From Beaufortia kweichowensis (Eukaryota; Chordata; Actinopteri; Cypriniformes; Gastromyzontidae): DNA of 64,000 bases. Shown here piece by piece: positions 47,501 through 55,797 of the stretch; position 1 is the stretch's first letter, and the number at the start of each line of letters is the position of its first letter. The translations under genes and the position numbers were made by a program. Where the stretch lies: positions 3,590,974-3,654,973 of the forward strand of contig CM032817.1 of assembly GCA_019155185.1 (NCBI GenBank), given 5' to 3'. Below the pieces are notes generated by a model. It was not told where the DNA came from and did no database searches. It saw nothing but the letters and a program-made list of their open reading frames with translations.

Positions 47501-50500
47501 GATTATTATCCCCAGTGGTTGTAGTTTCTATTAAAGGAGACTTCTTAACATCCTTCTTTTCGCTCAGAAGCTGAAAAAAAAACAACATTTACCAGTTCAC
47601 ACCTGACAGCCCAAGGCTACAATGCTGAATTCTGTTAAGTTAAGGCAAAAGCAGAAGAGATTACCAGATTCTGTTTCTTTTGCAGCTCTTCCAAATAACC
47701 TAAAATATCTTCATCAGCAACATCAAATGCTGTCTGACCCTGAGAAGGAAAAAAATTTACATTTCAAGTTGAATTTTACCCGCTAAAATGAAATAAAAGT
47801 ATTCGTTTACAAGTCATGTCCAATAACAATAAAACCATACCACTTTATTGACGACATCCATATCGCACAGGCTCTCTACCAGTATTCGACAGGCCTCTTC
47901 TTTGCCCCAGTGTGCAGCAGCGTGGAGCGGTGTCCAGCCGTCATAGTCTTTAATATTTACATCATACTTTGCTTGGATTAAAAGCCTGCAGAGCGACAGA
48001 AATAGCATGATGAGATTAGGCAAATCTGAGTTTCTTGGATTTTGGTGCCGCAATATAAGCTTGGCCTTCTTTGCCAAATCCCTGGAAAGTTTAAGGTTTC
48101 TAAACCGCCCAGAAGGGACGTTAGGAATGCCAGCAGCAACCCAAAAGTAAATAATAACTACTGCACATGAAAATCCACATTAAATAAGAGGACCCTGTGT
48201 AAATCCTGTTGTGTGGCGACAGATAAAGCAGTTGTCATTCAACTTTGACATGCAAAGGCCTATACAAAGCAACGTAAACAGCGACTAAACACAACTAGAC
48301 CGCCTACCACCCCATCCTGAGTGTTTGTTCAACAGCTCACGATAATCTACTCTAATAGAGATAGTTAAACTGTGGCTACGAATCTCATATTGGCACAGAG
48401 ATGTACGTTTGTTGGACGTTTCAAAGAATCCCTTGTGGACTCAAACACAGCGAAAAGAACTTACTTTAAAACCTCTGCGTATCCCTTGGCTGCGGCGACG
48501 TGTAGTGCGGTCCCCCCAGACTTGGTGTGCCGGACGTCACTGATCTGGCCGCTGTTAAGCCACTGTCGCGCATCCCTTAGCATTATCCGCTCCTCCTCTT
48601 TCCTGGCCGCCTCGATGTCCACGCCTGGAGAAAGATGGAGGATTAGTGCGTATTCTTAACATGCATAAACTGCTAAATATTGAAGGCCAACAATGTGCAA
48701 TGTTTTTTTGTGATACTGCACAATATCAATAACTTAAAATACAATTTCTGATACACTAAAATGTTAAGATTGGCTTCAGGAAACAATAAGAAAACCATAC
48801 ATGTATAGCCGTAATAGAAACGTCAAATATTCTTTAGATGTTGTAAGTTTGTACTTGTTTGTAAGTAATAAACTTTCCACAGAAACATATAATAACCACG
48901 AACATCTTCAAAGCGTCTTGTTTACTACCCAAAATGAAAATAAGAGATTGTAAATGTGACATCAAAGAGATGAGAATGTAAACTTCCTGTCAAGTGCCAG
49001 AACTTTATCACTTAAAAAAAAAAATTCTCTGCATACTTCAATTCATTTTATTGTTCCCAAGTAAAGCAGTCCATACTGGAGGACTGCCAAATGGGTCACT
49101 GTGCCTCTAGTTTATATACCCTGACTTGTACTCAGGCATGTAGAGACCTGACAGGACAGGAAACAACAATAGCCACTTTAGAGTATCTCACTTTGAAGTA
49201 AGATGTTTTCTTAATGCTTAGCAACATCTCTACGGAATAGAGAAAACAGTTATGACCGAATAGGAGTACCAAACCAAAACAATATCAATGCTTACGAGAG
49301 AATCTTACTAGATATTCACAGAATGTGAATGCTTGGCAGGTGCTGCTTCTGGGGGAAGTGAACTGTGACGTGAACAAAGTGACAGATTCTGATCAGTTTA
49401 GCTGGAGAAGGAAGGCCCAGATTTGATAAGACAGCTGGATGTAAGCCAGCGGCACATTAGACAAGGTTACGGGACAGAGATCTGCCTTTGTAGGAATTCC
49501 TGGCCAAATTCCATGACAGAGCTGTGCTTGTGTTGCAACTAATGTCAGATTGTGGGAAAAAATTACAAGGGTTTGTCCATTCCTCAAGTGTCAGAGGCCA
49601 AACGGACAGTTTAGGGTGGTTATCGAATGCGTATATTTAACAGTGTTCTGTGAAACCTGTAGAATTGAAGAGAACTTGCCGCTTGCTTTTGATCTCACAA
49701 GACTTCAAGATCTGCACATTTACTTTTATGTAAAGCTACAGTGCATTCAATCCATACATTTCGTTTAATCAGTATGTTTTCATACAAATGAATCCATGAC
49801 CTGATTTCAATGCAATATTTAACGTAATTTCCAGCAAAACAAGTGACTTCACCTTTATGCAATAAGCATCTATGCTCCATGGAAACAGCCAATGGGAATG
49901 CAGACAACAAATCTCTCAGGATCCAACACCCGACCTAGTTGCATTTAACATTTACGCAAGAACGCCAAGTAGCAACTAACAGCAGAAAGAATCGCTTACA
50001 TCACTGTCTGTGTGAATGCACCTTTAGAAAGAGTCACAGCTGTGGATAAGTCTTTCAGTCCCAGTGTCCCAACACGCTATACAACACGAACTATGCATGC
50101 ACAGTAGGGCTGTGTGTGTATCACCAACAATGTCACGATACGATACGCATCACGATACTAAAGCCACGATACGATACGTATCACGATATGGATCAATTTG
50201 GAATTTTAATTTCTTTTGAGCAGAGTTTAATAACAGTAATATGAGTTTATTGAATAACCAGTGTTTTATAACAGTTGTGATAACTGAAAAACAATTTTGT
50301 TTTTGTCATTAAAAAAAAAAGACTTAAATGAAATTAAAAAAAATTGTCACAAAAAAAGCTTAGAATGGCTCTTCCTGTTGCTTTTAAAGTCTCTGCCTCA
50401 GTAACTGAAATGATAATTATAGTGACACTGAAGCATGTCAACAAAGCTCAATGACTAAACAAAACTTAAAACATATTCCATAAAAGCAAAAACTGTAACC

Positions 50501-53500
50501 GATACGGCAGCTGCTGTATCGATACGCACATCGTCAGGAGCTCATGACGATGTATCGCTGTATTGATATTCTGAGCATGATTTTGAATTAAATTTATTAA
50601 GTATTTTTTAAGTCAAAAATTTTATCGAACCTTAACTTCCAGTCTGTGTTTCTTTACTAGTCTGGCCAGTGGAAGTCTACCAGATGTTAAATTTGGGCCA
50701 GGTATTATCATTTGTTTTTGTTGTTGCCGTTGAAACGGTCTACAGTCTAAAGAACCTTTTTCCACTACATAAATGTTAAATGTTCTTTATGAACCATTCA
50801 GCCAAAACGGTTCTTCAATGTCAGCGTGAAAAAATAAAAAATGTACAATAACACATACTAAAAATGTTTGTAATTAACACTATTCAATTCATAGTGCTTG
50901 TAAACACACGTATATAAAATTGTACACGAAAAGTTATTAACACAACTGTAAAAATAATTGTCTAGATTGTAACAGGTTTTTGGATTAAAAAAGATAATTG
51001 AACTGACGGCAAATACAAGAAAATGTATCCTTTAAAAGAAACAGACGGCATCAGCAACACTTCACGAGAAGCAAATTTATCAAAAAAGATTGAGGAGCTA
51101 CTCTCTACTTGCTCTTCGGATGTAGATTACTCAAAATGTAGAGATGTCACCAGTGGTTCTGCTGACTCAACACAGCCAACACGGCCAAGGGTGGAAAGAA
51201 CAGCTTTGCTTTGTCTTCGCAACAGACAGCTGATGAGCATAATGGCTCTTTTTTCCCTTCTGAAAGACAGTGTTACCAGACCAGCAGGTAGAACAAAGTG
51301 CTTTCTGAGTGCTTGGAGAATATGCTGTCTCTCTAAAAAGCAAGAGAAGAATTGACCGCCACGAGAGCACTGAACAACAGCCGAGTGCTTTAGCAGCGGC
51401 CCAGCTCAGGTTTACACCTAAAACACTCGCTCTCCATCAATCCACAAGAAGCGTACTTTATATAAGCTGTTTACTAACCACCCCCACCACAAATGCCAGT
51501 TTTCAGACAGATTATGTCACTGCCTATGATGGAGTTAGTGACTCTCGCATCTGATTTTCCAAGAACGGTCCGTAGCCTTAGATGGGAGAGAGGCACCTGG
51601 GTCACGTGATTTTTACGGAACCGAGCAAAGACTAACAGGTTTAAGAGATGACCTCGCTGAGAAGGAGTGGAGGGTCTATGCTTAACAAGTTTAACCTCAC
51701 GACTGGGGTCTCGTTCCGATGAGAAAAAGAGACAAAAGTGAGAGGAAAAAATAATCACATTAGAAGAGGTAGAGGGAATTACACAACACTCACAGTTATA
51801 TAACACCATCACTGTGTTGAGAATAGAGCTTATGTGTCTTATATCACAATATGTGAAGAGTAAGGCTTTGTTCGTGCTTTAATGCAGTGCTGGAAGATCA
51901 TGTCTGACCACCAAAGAAGAAGCTTCCCTGATCAGATAGAAGATGATCCACTTCAGCTGTTCAAACATTAGGTTTCACAAGCCATGTGACTTCTTAAATC
52001 CCGAGTCTGTGCCGACAGTGTGTAACGCATGTACCACTGTGTCGAAGACCTGCAGGGTTCCATCTATCAGGCTTGCTGACACCTTTTTGCCAAAGCCGAA
52101 GCGTGTCCTTTAAACCTTAGATGAAAGCTGAAAGCTGCCATTGGTTGGGATTTCCATGGAAGTGAGTGGAGTTGTAGATGTTATATAATACGCTTTTAAC
52201 AAATACATGTCATAGCAATTATCAACTGTATATTACGCCATTAGGATCGAAGGAATGATAAAGGATAAGCTCTGACCACAGCGCAATCTCAGTCTTTGCT
52301 CTCTAAGCTCTTGACAACTTCTTTCCACATACCAAGACACGGCTCATGTTTCTACAGCTACTGTGGGCCCACAGCTGGTCAAAACCACAAAGAGCACACT
52401 TAATAAAGACCTGCTGTGATTGAGGATTGCTGGTCTAAAATCTAGAGTAACACTATCTTGTCTGTGCTTGTTGACCAGTGTGAGTTTTAGGTGTGAGGAT
52501 ATATGTGCAGATCATGATTCCTGTATTTAAAGAATTTAAAGTGAATTATTAAATCAGTTATTTATTATCCATTATCCAAAGCTGTTTGTATATCGAAGAA
52601 CTGAGGCATATAAGAAGTTTTCACTTTTCAAATATTCAAATACAAACAGCAACAGGGGCTTTCGCCCTGCATGAACATTAGTTTAATGTTAGGAAGTAAA
52701 AATGTTTTTGTGAGGACTAAATTAGCACAACGGGATCTAACAGTGACACAAGTGTTTGTGATCGGCTGAATGCACACCGCAAAACAGTATTTCAAAGTGT
52801 TACAACACAAACAAACAGAAAGCTTATGTTATCTGCATAGTCATCTTTTTCTGTGCATTGTGTTTTTCTCTGCCTCAATGATAAGTAGCACTGCATGTTG
52901 TTATAGGTGATATTTAGTCTTTTAGCCCTCATTTTTGCTTTTTCAAAAACACCTTACACATCTATATACATCTATGTTTCTGGTTTCTTTAACTTTCCGG
53001 TAAGAAAGGGTCTTATGTTATTGGTCAATGTGAAATATCTAACGAATCATTTTACCACTATTTCAATAATAATGTTAATTACAAGATGCTGACATTGCAG
53101 GTGTGCTCGCTTTTCAACAACTATTGTCTTAGAACCTGTTCAGTTAGGTAGAAGAATCCTGTTTATACATTTGAACAAAATACTATTTAGATGCTACGCT
53201 ATTATATGGTGCTTATACATCCGGTGTGAACCACAAAGCTGTGTGTCGCCTCAGGCTGTTAGCACATGTCTGAACAGTGCCTCTTAGTACCAGCAGGGAT
53301 CCATTTCATCATCTCAAGACAAAAACCAAAAATAGAAGAACCCTTCCGACTAGTTTAGGATCATAACAATGGGCACCAGGTTAAATAGATCGTGTTTCTC
53401 CATTATGTAAGACTCTTCACTATAAGAGGCCATGCTGTGTTGCTCAGTTGACTCCCTACACCCTTTACGACTCTGTACACGCATGATATACTTTGGACAT

Positions 53501-55797
53501 AAAGTAGCCAGACGGGTCAATGGGCAGGTTTATAGTGGACGCCGAAGAAAGGGCGTTTGTTGCGTTACTGGTTGAGCATGGCTCTAATATTAGTTTTGAG
53601 TCAATGCACCCGCTTGGAGTTCTGCCAAGACTTCCAAGACTCTATGACTTGAGGGCAGCTGGGTAACTTTCACATGAAGCACATATCAACCCTGACCATC
53701 CTAGCAAGTCAATTCAATTGAAAACTATGACTCGATATGTTGAACGTTATGTCAGGATGCAATGATCTCAGCTATTTAATGACACCGACATGACACTAAG
53801 CCTCGCACGCCCTTGCCAACTCAGGTACGCGATTATCAGCAAAGATGAAGTTTGAAGTGTCGGTACCTTGCCGGTTGATCTCGTTCTGCAGAAGCTCCTC
53901 CATGGCTTCTTCCTCTGCGATATCCAATGGCGTTTCTCCCTCGCTGTTTACTACACCGACACTTGCACCTTGAGTGATAAGATACCTGCAAAGACATGAC
54001 AAGAGGTTTCCAAAGTCAATAGGTGCATTTGACACAAATCAATCACAAACTGTGAACTAAACTGACAACTGCTTGCACCACTTCACATGTCAGTTTTGGA
54101 AGGTAGAAACGCAGAAATAATGAACAATCGGGGATGTGGGTTGAGTCTCACATGATCAGCTTTCCAAAATCAGAAGCACTTGAAGGGTGATTTGCTTCCC
54201 ATAATCAAAATGTATTCTGTGAAGTGGTCCTCAGTCTGTTATTGGTTAACAACTTTGAACCAAGTCATTGAGTACATAAGCTTGAATTGTGAAGGAGTGG
54301 CACGCTCTTGTCTTAAGGACTGCTTCAGCATTAACCTTGGCAGGATTAAAAAACAGTGCTCTTGCTGACCTTACTGTTTGACTCAATAACCACAACATTA
54401 CAGACAAGATTGCAAAGTTTTTACCATCTTAAAGATTCAAATTTTAAATCAAATATTATGTTATGTACTATGACAACAACACATTCATACAAGAGTGCAA
54501 GTACGAATGAACGAAATGTCTTGATTTCTTTCCTAAATGCTAGGAATTGTTATGAAAACAGCCTACAGAATGATGAAAAACACAGCATATTAGTGGAAGA
54601 TGTTTCAAATAAAACACAAGAAAATACAGCAACTAGCGACCTTGAGAACTGCTAGGAAGAGCTATTCTGAGAATATTTTTAAGACAAGATCAATGTAATA
54701 GCCACAAATCAGTCTCTTCTAAACTAGCTGCCACTGTGACGTTCACCAAAATGTTATTGTGTGTTAATAATAATTGTAGCAAGCCAAAAAGTGACAAGCC
54801 AGAATATAGTCTATTACAGACGTCTAACAAAACAGCTGAACTACATTCAGTGACTGAGTGAGGTCATAGAAAAACTAGACAGAAATGCAAGACAATGTTG
54901 CCTCCAAAATCTCAAAAGCCAGAACTACAATCGATAACATGCTATTTTAGATCATTTAGAAGACATGCTGTCAGTGACATATGAAGAATTTCTGTCTCAA
55001 AATTGTACTGCTCTAAGTAGGTAGCATGTTTCGCTTCGTTCTTCTGGAAACATCGACTATACCAACAGACACAAAACAGGTCAGAACATTCATAATATTT
55101 AGGACAAATCAAGCTCGTTCCGTTTTACAGTTCGCCCTATTTAAAAAGACAGCTGATATTTTCCCTGGAGTCTTGTGTTCCCTATACAAACCCCTTCAAT
55201 ACCACTGAAACATGAACATTTATGTTTTACTGATCAATATTAAAAGACTCCAACTTCATCAACATAACAAAGCAATGAAGACACTGCGGTTCCCACAAAA
55301 ATACAAATTCTGTAATCATGTTTGAAGTCAGTGTATGAACACCATCATTCTTCAAAATATATTCATGTGTGTTCCACAGAGAAAAGAAAGTCATACGGTT
55401 TTGGAATGACATGAGGGTGATTAAATGAACTATCCCTTGAACATAAAGCAGAAAATTCTATGAACACCTAATCCAGTGAGTCTTAAAGCCCGGCCTGAGC
55501 TGACCTCTTAACTGGGTTACACATAGCTGGCAAAACGCCCCATCAACTGATAAAGGCCAAAAAAAAGAAGACACAAAATACAAACCAACCATTTAAATAT
55601 TTTATTACATGTTTTGGCTGAACATCTTGCTACTCATATTTTCTGTTGAGCGGACACTGCACTTACTCAGCGATGTCGAGGTATCCGCAGGAGGCAGCGG
55701 CGTGAAGGGGGATCCAGCCCTCATTGTCGGGCTGGTTGATGCAGGCCCCGTGTTCCACCAGGAAGGTCACCATGTCCACATTATCGTCTATGCAGGC
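30427..55797 (-). CDS. ppp1r12a: ppp1r12a, myosin phosphatase targeting subunit 1 (MYPT1), exons 2 to last
   Basis: MYPT1 binds the PP1 catalytic subunit and directs it to phosphorylated myosin light chain, setting smooth-muscle relaxation and cell contractility. The exons I placed join in one open frame of 968 codons before the stop. With an exon 1 of about 80 codons off the window this gives about 1,050 residues, against 1,030 in human. Order: ankyrin repeats (exons 2-6), acidic stretch (8), Ser/Thr-rich centre with GLRKTGS (10) and SFGRR (14), ROCK site RRST (16, human Thr696), second site KRRST (19, human Thr853), coiled coil (23-25), and a leucine zipper (last exon) that binds PKG-I. N-terminal KVKF is in the missing exon 1. 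The set listed excludes three optional exons, described separately. Mammalian comparisons are from memory. Confidence 0.96.
32550..32581. repeat. (TA)n microsatellite
   Basis: About 16 perfect TA units, followed by a T run. Confidence 0.95.
32967..32972 (-). terminator. candidate ATTAAA poly(A) signal for exon A
   Basis: ATTAAA, the commonest variant signal, lies about 130 nt downstream of the exon A stop codon on the transcript strand. It is weak evidence alone, because such hexamers are frequent in AT-rich sequence. Confidence 0.3.
33100..33234 (-). CDS. ppp1r12a: ppp1r12a alternative last exon A (second leucine zipper)
   Basis: A strong acceptor (long pyrimidine tract, then CTCTCGTAG at 33235) opens a 44-codon exon ending in TAG at 33102-33100. 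It is in the frame needed after exon 25. Residues 17-34, RLQAENRALARVLSKLSQ, match zipper B RLKDENGALIRVISKLSK at 12 of 18 positions. Leucines at 11, 18, 25 and 32 keep the heptad. It then adds a short tail, GCSHLPAADL. The exon therefore looks like a diverged tandem copy of the canonical last exon and would make a MYPT1 with a different PKG-binding zipper. It also contains an internal CAG|GTAAAG that could act as a donor after 12 nt. Transcript evidence is needed; coding appearance and splice signals are good. Confidence 0.75.
   Translation of the reverse strand, partial: NLPQVKQVQSLRQYNERLQAENRALARVLSKLSQGCSHLPAADL
33802..34000 (+). repeat. dispersed repeat, copy 1
   Basis: It shares a diverged common order of segments with 43505-43765: tttcacct-t-tctgtgaaatc, then aaatctaatta / aaatttaatta, then agattttgaga, then aaaaaaatac with tt(g/c)acttcctaaacacat / ttggcttcttaaacatc. 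Both copies lie in the same orientation in ppp1r12a introns. The family is not identified. Confidence 0.55.
34262..34291 (-). CDS. ppp1r12a: candidate 30-nt in-frame microexon
   Basis: On the minus strand a T-rich tract ends in TGCTTTCAG, followed by 30 nt and AAAA|GTAAGA. The 30 nt translate without a stop as YTSTITATRK in the phase required between exon 25 and either last exon. Its place matches the mammalian 31-nt alternative exon that removes the zipper by frameshift. At 30 nt this one would keep the frame and insert ten residues. Short length makes a chance match possible. Confidence 0.4.
34543..34593 (-). CDS. ppp1r12a: ppp1r12a exon 25
   Basis: Seventeen codons, phase 0 at both ends: ERRALERKISEMEEELK, the coiled coil before the zipper. 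Acceptor CTGCAG, donor AAG|GTACTT. Confidence 0.95.
34594..35724 (-). other. ppp1r12a: ppp1r12a intron 24
   Basis: AT-rich intron with no exon or repeat that I can support. A 105-codon open frame (35173-35490, minus) has no recognisable motif. Confidence 0.7.
35725..35772 (-). CDS. ppp1r12a: ppp1r12a exon 24
   Basis: Sixteen codons: RQERFADRSQLELEKR, part of the C-terminal coiled coil, with RQERFADRS identical to mammals. Acceptor TTACAG. The donor is AGG|GTAAAA, chosen because it keeps phase 0. Confidence 0.94.
35967..36071 (-). CDS. ppp1r12a: ppp1r12a exon 23
   Basis: Thirty-five codons starting LYEQILGENEKLKTQL, a heptad-rich coiled coil matching mammalian LYEQILAENEKLKAQL. Acceptor TACAG, donor CAG|GTGAGT. 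Confidence 0.96.
36163..36286 (-). CDS. ppp1r12a: ppp1r12a exon 22
   Basis: Entry phase 2, exit phase 0. Encodes NDPLSSSTSSMDRYESLSSR, then a basic IRRPYSRHDRDDSDYKK. This corresponds to the mammalian DRYDSLLGRSG...YSSR...DDSTDFKK block. Donor GTGCAG is weaker than its neighbours. Confidence 0.93.
36606..36622 (-). CDS. ppp1r12a: ppp1r12a exon 21, 17-nt microexon
   Basis: Acceptor ATCCACAG, 17 nt (SDRLS plus two bases of the next codon), donor CAG|GTATGT. It is required to join exon 20 (phase 0) to exon 22 (phase 2), and its peptide SDRLSR aligns with mammalian TDSISR. Without it the frame breaks. Confidence 0.88.
36623..38576 (-). other. ppp1r12a: ppp1r12a intron 20
   Basis: A 1.95 kb AT-rich intron with no supported exon, RNA gene or repeat family. 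A run of 13 A bases lies near 37274. Confidence 0.7.
38577..38639 (-). CDS. ppp1r12a: ppp1r12a exon 20
   Basis: Twenty-one codons in phase 0: SDENDPDQPSDSEGSTKGEP and Q, matching the mammalian SDENEQEQQSDTEEGS acidic segment just after the KRRST site. Acceptor TTACAG, donor CAG|GTGAAT. Confidence 0.93.
38918..39039 (-). CDS. ppp1r12a: ppp1r12a exon 19 (second ROCK site)
   Basis: Entry phase 1, exit phase 0. Encodes an acidic start (KDKDEDRDGEDK), the basic PRSIRDRRRPREKRRST, and GVSFWTQD. The Thr in KRRSTGV aligns with human Thr853, phosphorylated by Rho kinase. Its REKRRSTGV is identical to Par-4 residues 143-151 in the neighbouring gene. Donor GAT|GTAAGA. Confidence 0.96.
39322..39460 (-). 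mobile_element. tRNA-derived SINE (most complete copy)
   Basis: On the minus strand a degenerate tRNA-like head (CAACTGGTGGAGCATGGCAT, from 39458) is followed about 100 bp later by the widespread teleost SINE tail, seen on the plus strand as gcatttggcagacgctttta (39328-39347). It lies in intron 18. Related heads occur at 44231 and 45665. Confidence 0.65.
39672..39840 (-). CDS. ppp1r12a: ppp1r12a exon 18
   Basis: Entry phase 0, exit phase 1; 56 codons. A Ser/Thr-rich stretch is followed by SSLYSTSSLNRPNSLTGLTS and TYSRS, matching mammalian SSLYASSQLNRPNSLVGITS. Acceptor TTCCAG, donor CGAG|GTATCA. Confidence 0.94.
40063..40242 (-). CDS. ppp1r12a: ppp1r12a exon 17
   Basis: Sixty codons, phase 0 at both ends. 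GVTLTDLQEAEKTIGRTR opens it directly after the RRSTQ of exon 16, then a Lys/Glu-rich helix (EEKEKQDKEKQEEKKESE) as in mammals. Acceptor TTTCCAG, donor GAG|GTGAGG. Confidence 0.96.
40556..40646 (-). CDS. ppp1r12a: ppp1r12a exon 16 (inhibitory ROCK site, GC donor)
   Basis: Entry phase 2, exit phase 0; 30 codons, YLTPVRDEESESQRRARSR then QARQSRRSTQ. The Thr of RRST aligns with human Thr696, whose phosphorylation by Rho kinase or ZIPK inhibits PP1. The donor reads ACACAG|GCAAGT, a GC-AG intron; no GT donor gives the right frame. The next exon starts GVTL, completing the classic RRSTQGVTL. Confidence 0.95.
40647..41785 (-). other. ppp1r12a: ppp1r12a intron 15
   Basis: A 1.1 kb intron. A possible eroded tRNA-like head on the minus strand (about 41270-41212, GTAGCATAATGGTTAAGG) may be another old SINE. 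Otherwise nothing seen. Confidence 0.6.
41786..41932 (-). CDS. ppp1r12a: ppp1r12a exon 15 (NAGNAG acceptor)
   Basis: Phase 2 at both ends. Encodes YWPEESADKEKEKEKESATV, a Thr-rich run, then GSDGRERR, matching mammalian RLWAEDSTEKEKDSV...VRERRR. The acceptor is the tandem TAGCAG: use of CAG starts the exon at 41932, and use of TAG adds one codon (41933-41935), giving S-S-R instead of S-R. Confidence 0.93.
42025..42144 (-). CDS. ppp1r12a: ppp1r12a exon 14 (symmetric central exon)
   Basis: Phase 2 at both ends, 120 nt. GSFGRRHDDALSS matches mammalian CSFGRRQDDLISS, then a Ser/Thr run. The symmetric phases let it be skipped without frameshift; this central region is alternatively spliced in other vertebrates. 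Confidence 0.94.
42383..42523 (-). CDS. ppp1r12a: ppp1r12a exon 13 (symmetric central exon)
   Basis: Phase 2 at both ends, 141 nt. Acceptor GCGGCAG, donor CGCAG|GTATCT. Encodes TSHTLALGRTSSSRDLPAKS and a Ser-rich continuation ending SYQSYSIHR. I do not recall a close mammalian match, so it may be fish-specific or optional. It would fit the known variable central insert. Confidence 0.82.
43239..43355 (-). CDS. ppp1r12a: ppp1r12a exon 12
   Basis: Phase 2 at both ends. DSAASLVRSGSYNRRRWEED matches mammalian DSSSLRTSSSYTRRKWEDD. Donor CAG|GTTAGC. Its symmetric phase makes the block of exons 12-15 modular. Confidence 0.94.
43505..43765 (+). repeat. dispersed repeat, copy 2
   Basis: Diverged second copy of the element at 33802-34000: tttcaccttgtctgtgaaat at its start, atagattttgagat in the middle, and ttggcttcttaaacatca near its end. 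It lies in intron 11. Ends are approximate. Confidence 0.55.
44056..44144 (-). CDS. ppp1r12a: ppp1r12a exon 11
   Basis: Entry phase 0, exit phase 2. EKEKTRLAYVAPTIPKRHVS then TSDIDEKEN, matching mammalian TRLAYVAPTIPRRLASTSDI. Acceptor CAACAG, donor CAG|GTAAGA. Confidence 0.96.
44231..44290 (-). mobile_element. tRNA-derived SINE head next to exon 10
   Basis: Minus strand CTGTAGCTTCATTGGTAGAG (A-box-like) continues to an Ala-like TTGCAA anticodon loop and a B-box-like GGTCTTGGGTTTAAAT. It begins 28 nt beyond the exon 10 donor. It is too degenerate for a working tRNA gene. Confidence 0.7.
44319..44540 (-). CDS. ppp1r12a: ppp1r12a exon 10
   Basis: Seventy-four codons, phase 0 at both ends. VSTPAGKVSPKDDERKDESP, ASWRLGLRKTGSYGALAEI, and RSASSPRLSSSLDNKDKEK match mammals closely. 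GLRKTGSYG carries the NUAK/14-3-3 site (human Ser445). The exon opens with GTAAGC directly after TTTAG. Its own donor, AAG|GTCGGT, is weak. Confidence 0.95.
45281..45388 (-). CDS. ppp1r12a: candidate cassette exon 9b (WRxGLRKTG duplicate)
   Basis: Acceptor GGCTTTAG at 45389-90, donor ATG|GTGAGA at 45281/45280, 108 nt, phase 0 at both ends with no stop. It begins SDNITAPVPGGAPGCPA and continues LWRQGLRKTGISLVPKKAM. The LWRQGLRKTG segment copies SWRLGLRKTG of exon 10 at 8 of 10 positions, but the phospho-acceptor Ser after TG is replaced by Ile, with Ser one residue later. Inclusion would give tandem WRxGLRKTG motifs. The match to the neighbouring exon, in the right phase, makes chance unlikely. 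Confidence 0.72.
45665..45710 (-). mobile_element. tRNA-derived SINE head (third copy)
   Basis: The plus strand reads cttgtgaccttggcgttgtc, then agcgtcatgcatcagtaaag and ctacag, the reverse of the same tRNA-Ala-like head as at 44231. No tail is apparent. Confidence 0.6.
46312..46442 (-). CDS. ppp1r12a: ppp1r12a exon 9
   Basis: Entry phase 1, exit phase 0. KTKSSVPTSNTNSTPASVPA and a Thr/Pro-rich continuation ending TPTSPTKK, matching mammalian TPTSPIKK. Acceptor TTTTTCAG, donor AAG|GTACGT. Confidence 0.94.
46768..46928 (-). CDS. ppp1r12a: ppp1r12a exon 8
   Basis: Entry phase 2, exit phase 1. KETLLLDQEKTAPRIETLEG, then EKVDEEEGEGKKDESSCSSE and an acidic tail; ESSCSSEE is conserved in mammals. 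This is the acidic region after the ankyrin repeats. Acceptor TTTCAG, donor CAG|GTGCGT. Confidence 0.95.
47479..47570 (-). CDS. ppp1r12a: ppp1r12a exon 7
   Basis: Entry phase 0, exit phase 2. LLSEKKDVKKSPLIETTTTG then DNNQSVKPLK, matching mammalian LLHSEKRDKKSPLIES. Acceptor has a seven-T run plus CAG; donor AG|GTAAAT. Confidence 0.94.
47665..47739 (-). CDS. ppp1r12a: ppp1r12a exon 6
   Basis: Twenty-five codons in phase 0: GQTAFDVADEDILGYLEELQ then KKQNL, essentially identical to mammals. Last ankyrin helix and start of the linker. Donor CTG|GTAATC. Confidence 0.96.
47841..47985 (-). CDS. ppp1r12a: ppp1r12a exon 5
   Basis: Entry phase 2, exit phase 0. Ankyrin repeat: LLIQAKYDVNIKDYDGWTPL then HAAAHWGKEEACRILVESLC. 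One residue (Lys in QAKYDVN) differs from the mammalian Gly at this tight turn. Donor GTG|GTATGG. Confidence 0.97.
48465..48624 (-). CDS. ppp1r12a: ppp1r12a exon 4
   Basis: Entry phase 1, exit phase 2. VDIEAARKEEERIMLRDARQ, WLNSGQISDVRHTKSGGTAL and HVAAAKGYAEVL: linker helix and ankyrin repeat, strongly conserved. Acceptor CTCCAG, donor AAA|GTAAGT. Confidence 0.97.
48625..53866 (-). other. ppp1r12a: ppp1r12a intron 3 (5.2 kb)
   Basis: It holds a degenerate repetitive element at about 50105-50640. Open frames, such as 51023-51355 plus, have no recognisable homology. No other feature is supported. Confidence 0.75.
50105..50640. mobile_element. degenerate repetitive element (DNA-transposon-like, unassigned)
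   Basis: It starts with agggctgtgtgtgtatcacc, a beginning typical of short non-autonomous teleost elements. It carries repeated cacgatacgatac and cgatacg motifs at both ends (50135-50185 and 50498-50530). I could not find matching terminal inverted repeats or a target duplication, so boundaries and class are uncertain. Confidence 0.4.
53867..53985 (-). CDS. ppp1r12a: ppp1r12a exon 3
   Basis: Entry phase 2, exit phase 1. Ankyrin repeat YLITQGASVGVVNSEGETPL then DIAEEEAMEELLQNEINRQ, matching mammals. Acceptor TTTGCAG, donor CAAG|GTACCG. Confidence 0.97.
53986..55666 (-). other. ppp1r12a: ppp1r12a intron 2
   Basis: A 1.7 kb AT-rich intron. I see no exon, repeat family or RNA gene in it. Confidence 0.75.
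55667..55797 (-). CDS. ppp1r12a: ppp1r12a exon 2
   Basis: Entry phase 0, exit phase 2. Ankyrin repeat ACIDDNVDMVTFLVEHGACI then NQPDNEGWIPLHAAASCGYL, near-identical to mammals. Acceptor TTTCCAG, donor CTGA|GTAAGT. It is the most 5' exon in the window. Confidence 0.97.

Noticed and set aside
51023..51355. 110-codon plus-strand open frame in intron 3
   Set aside because: Looked briefly like a transposon-derived protein, but no domain is recognisable and the frame is short.
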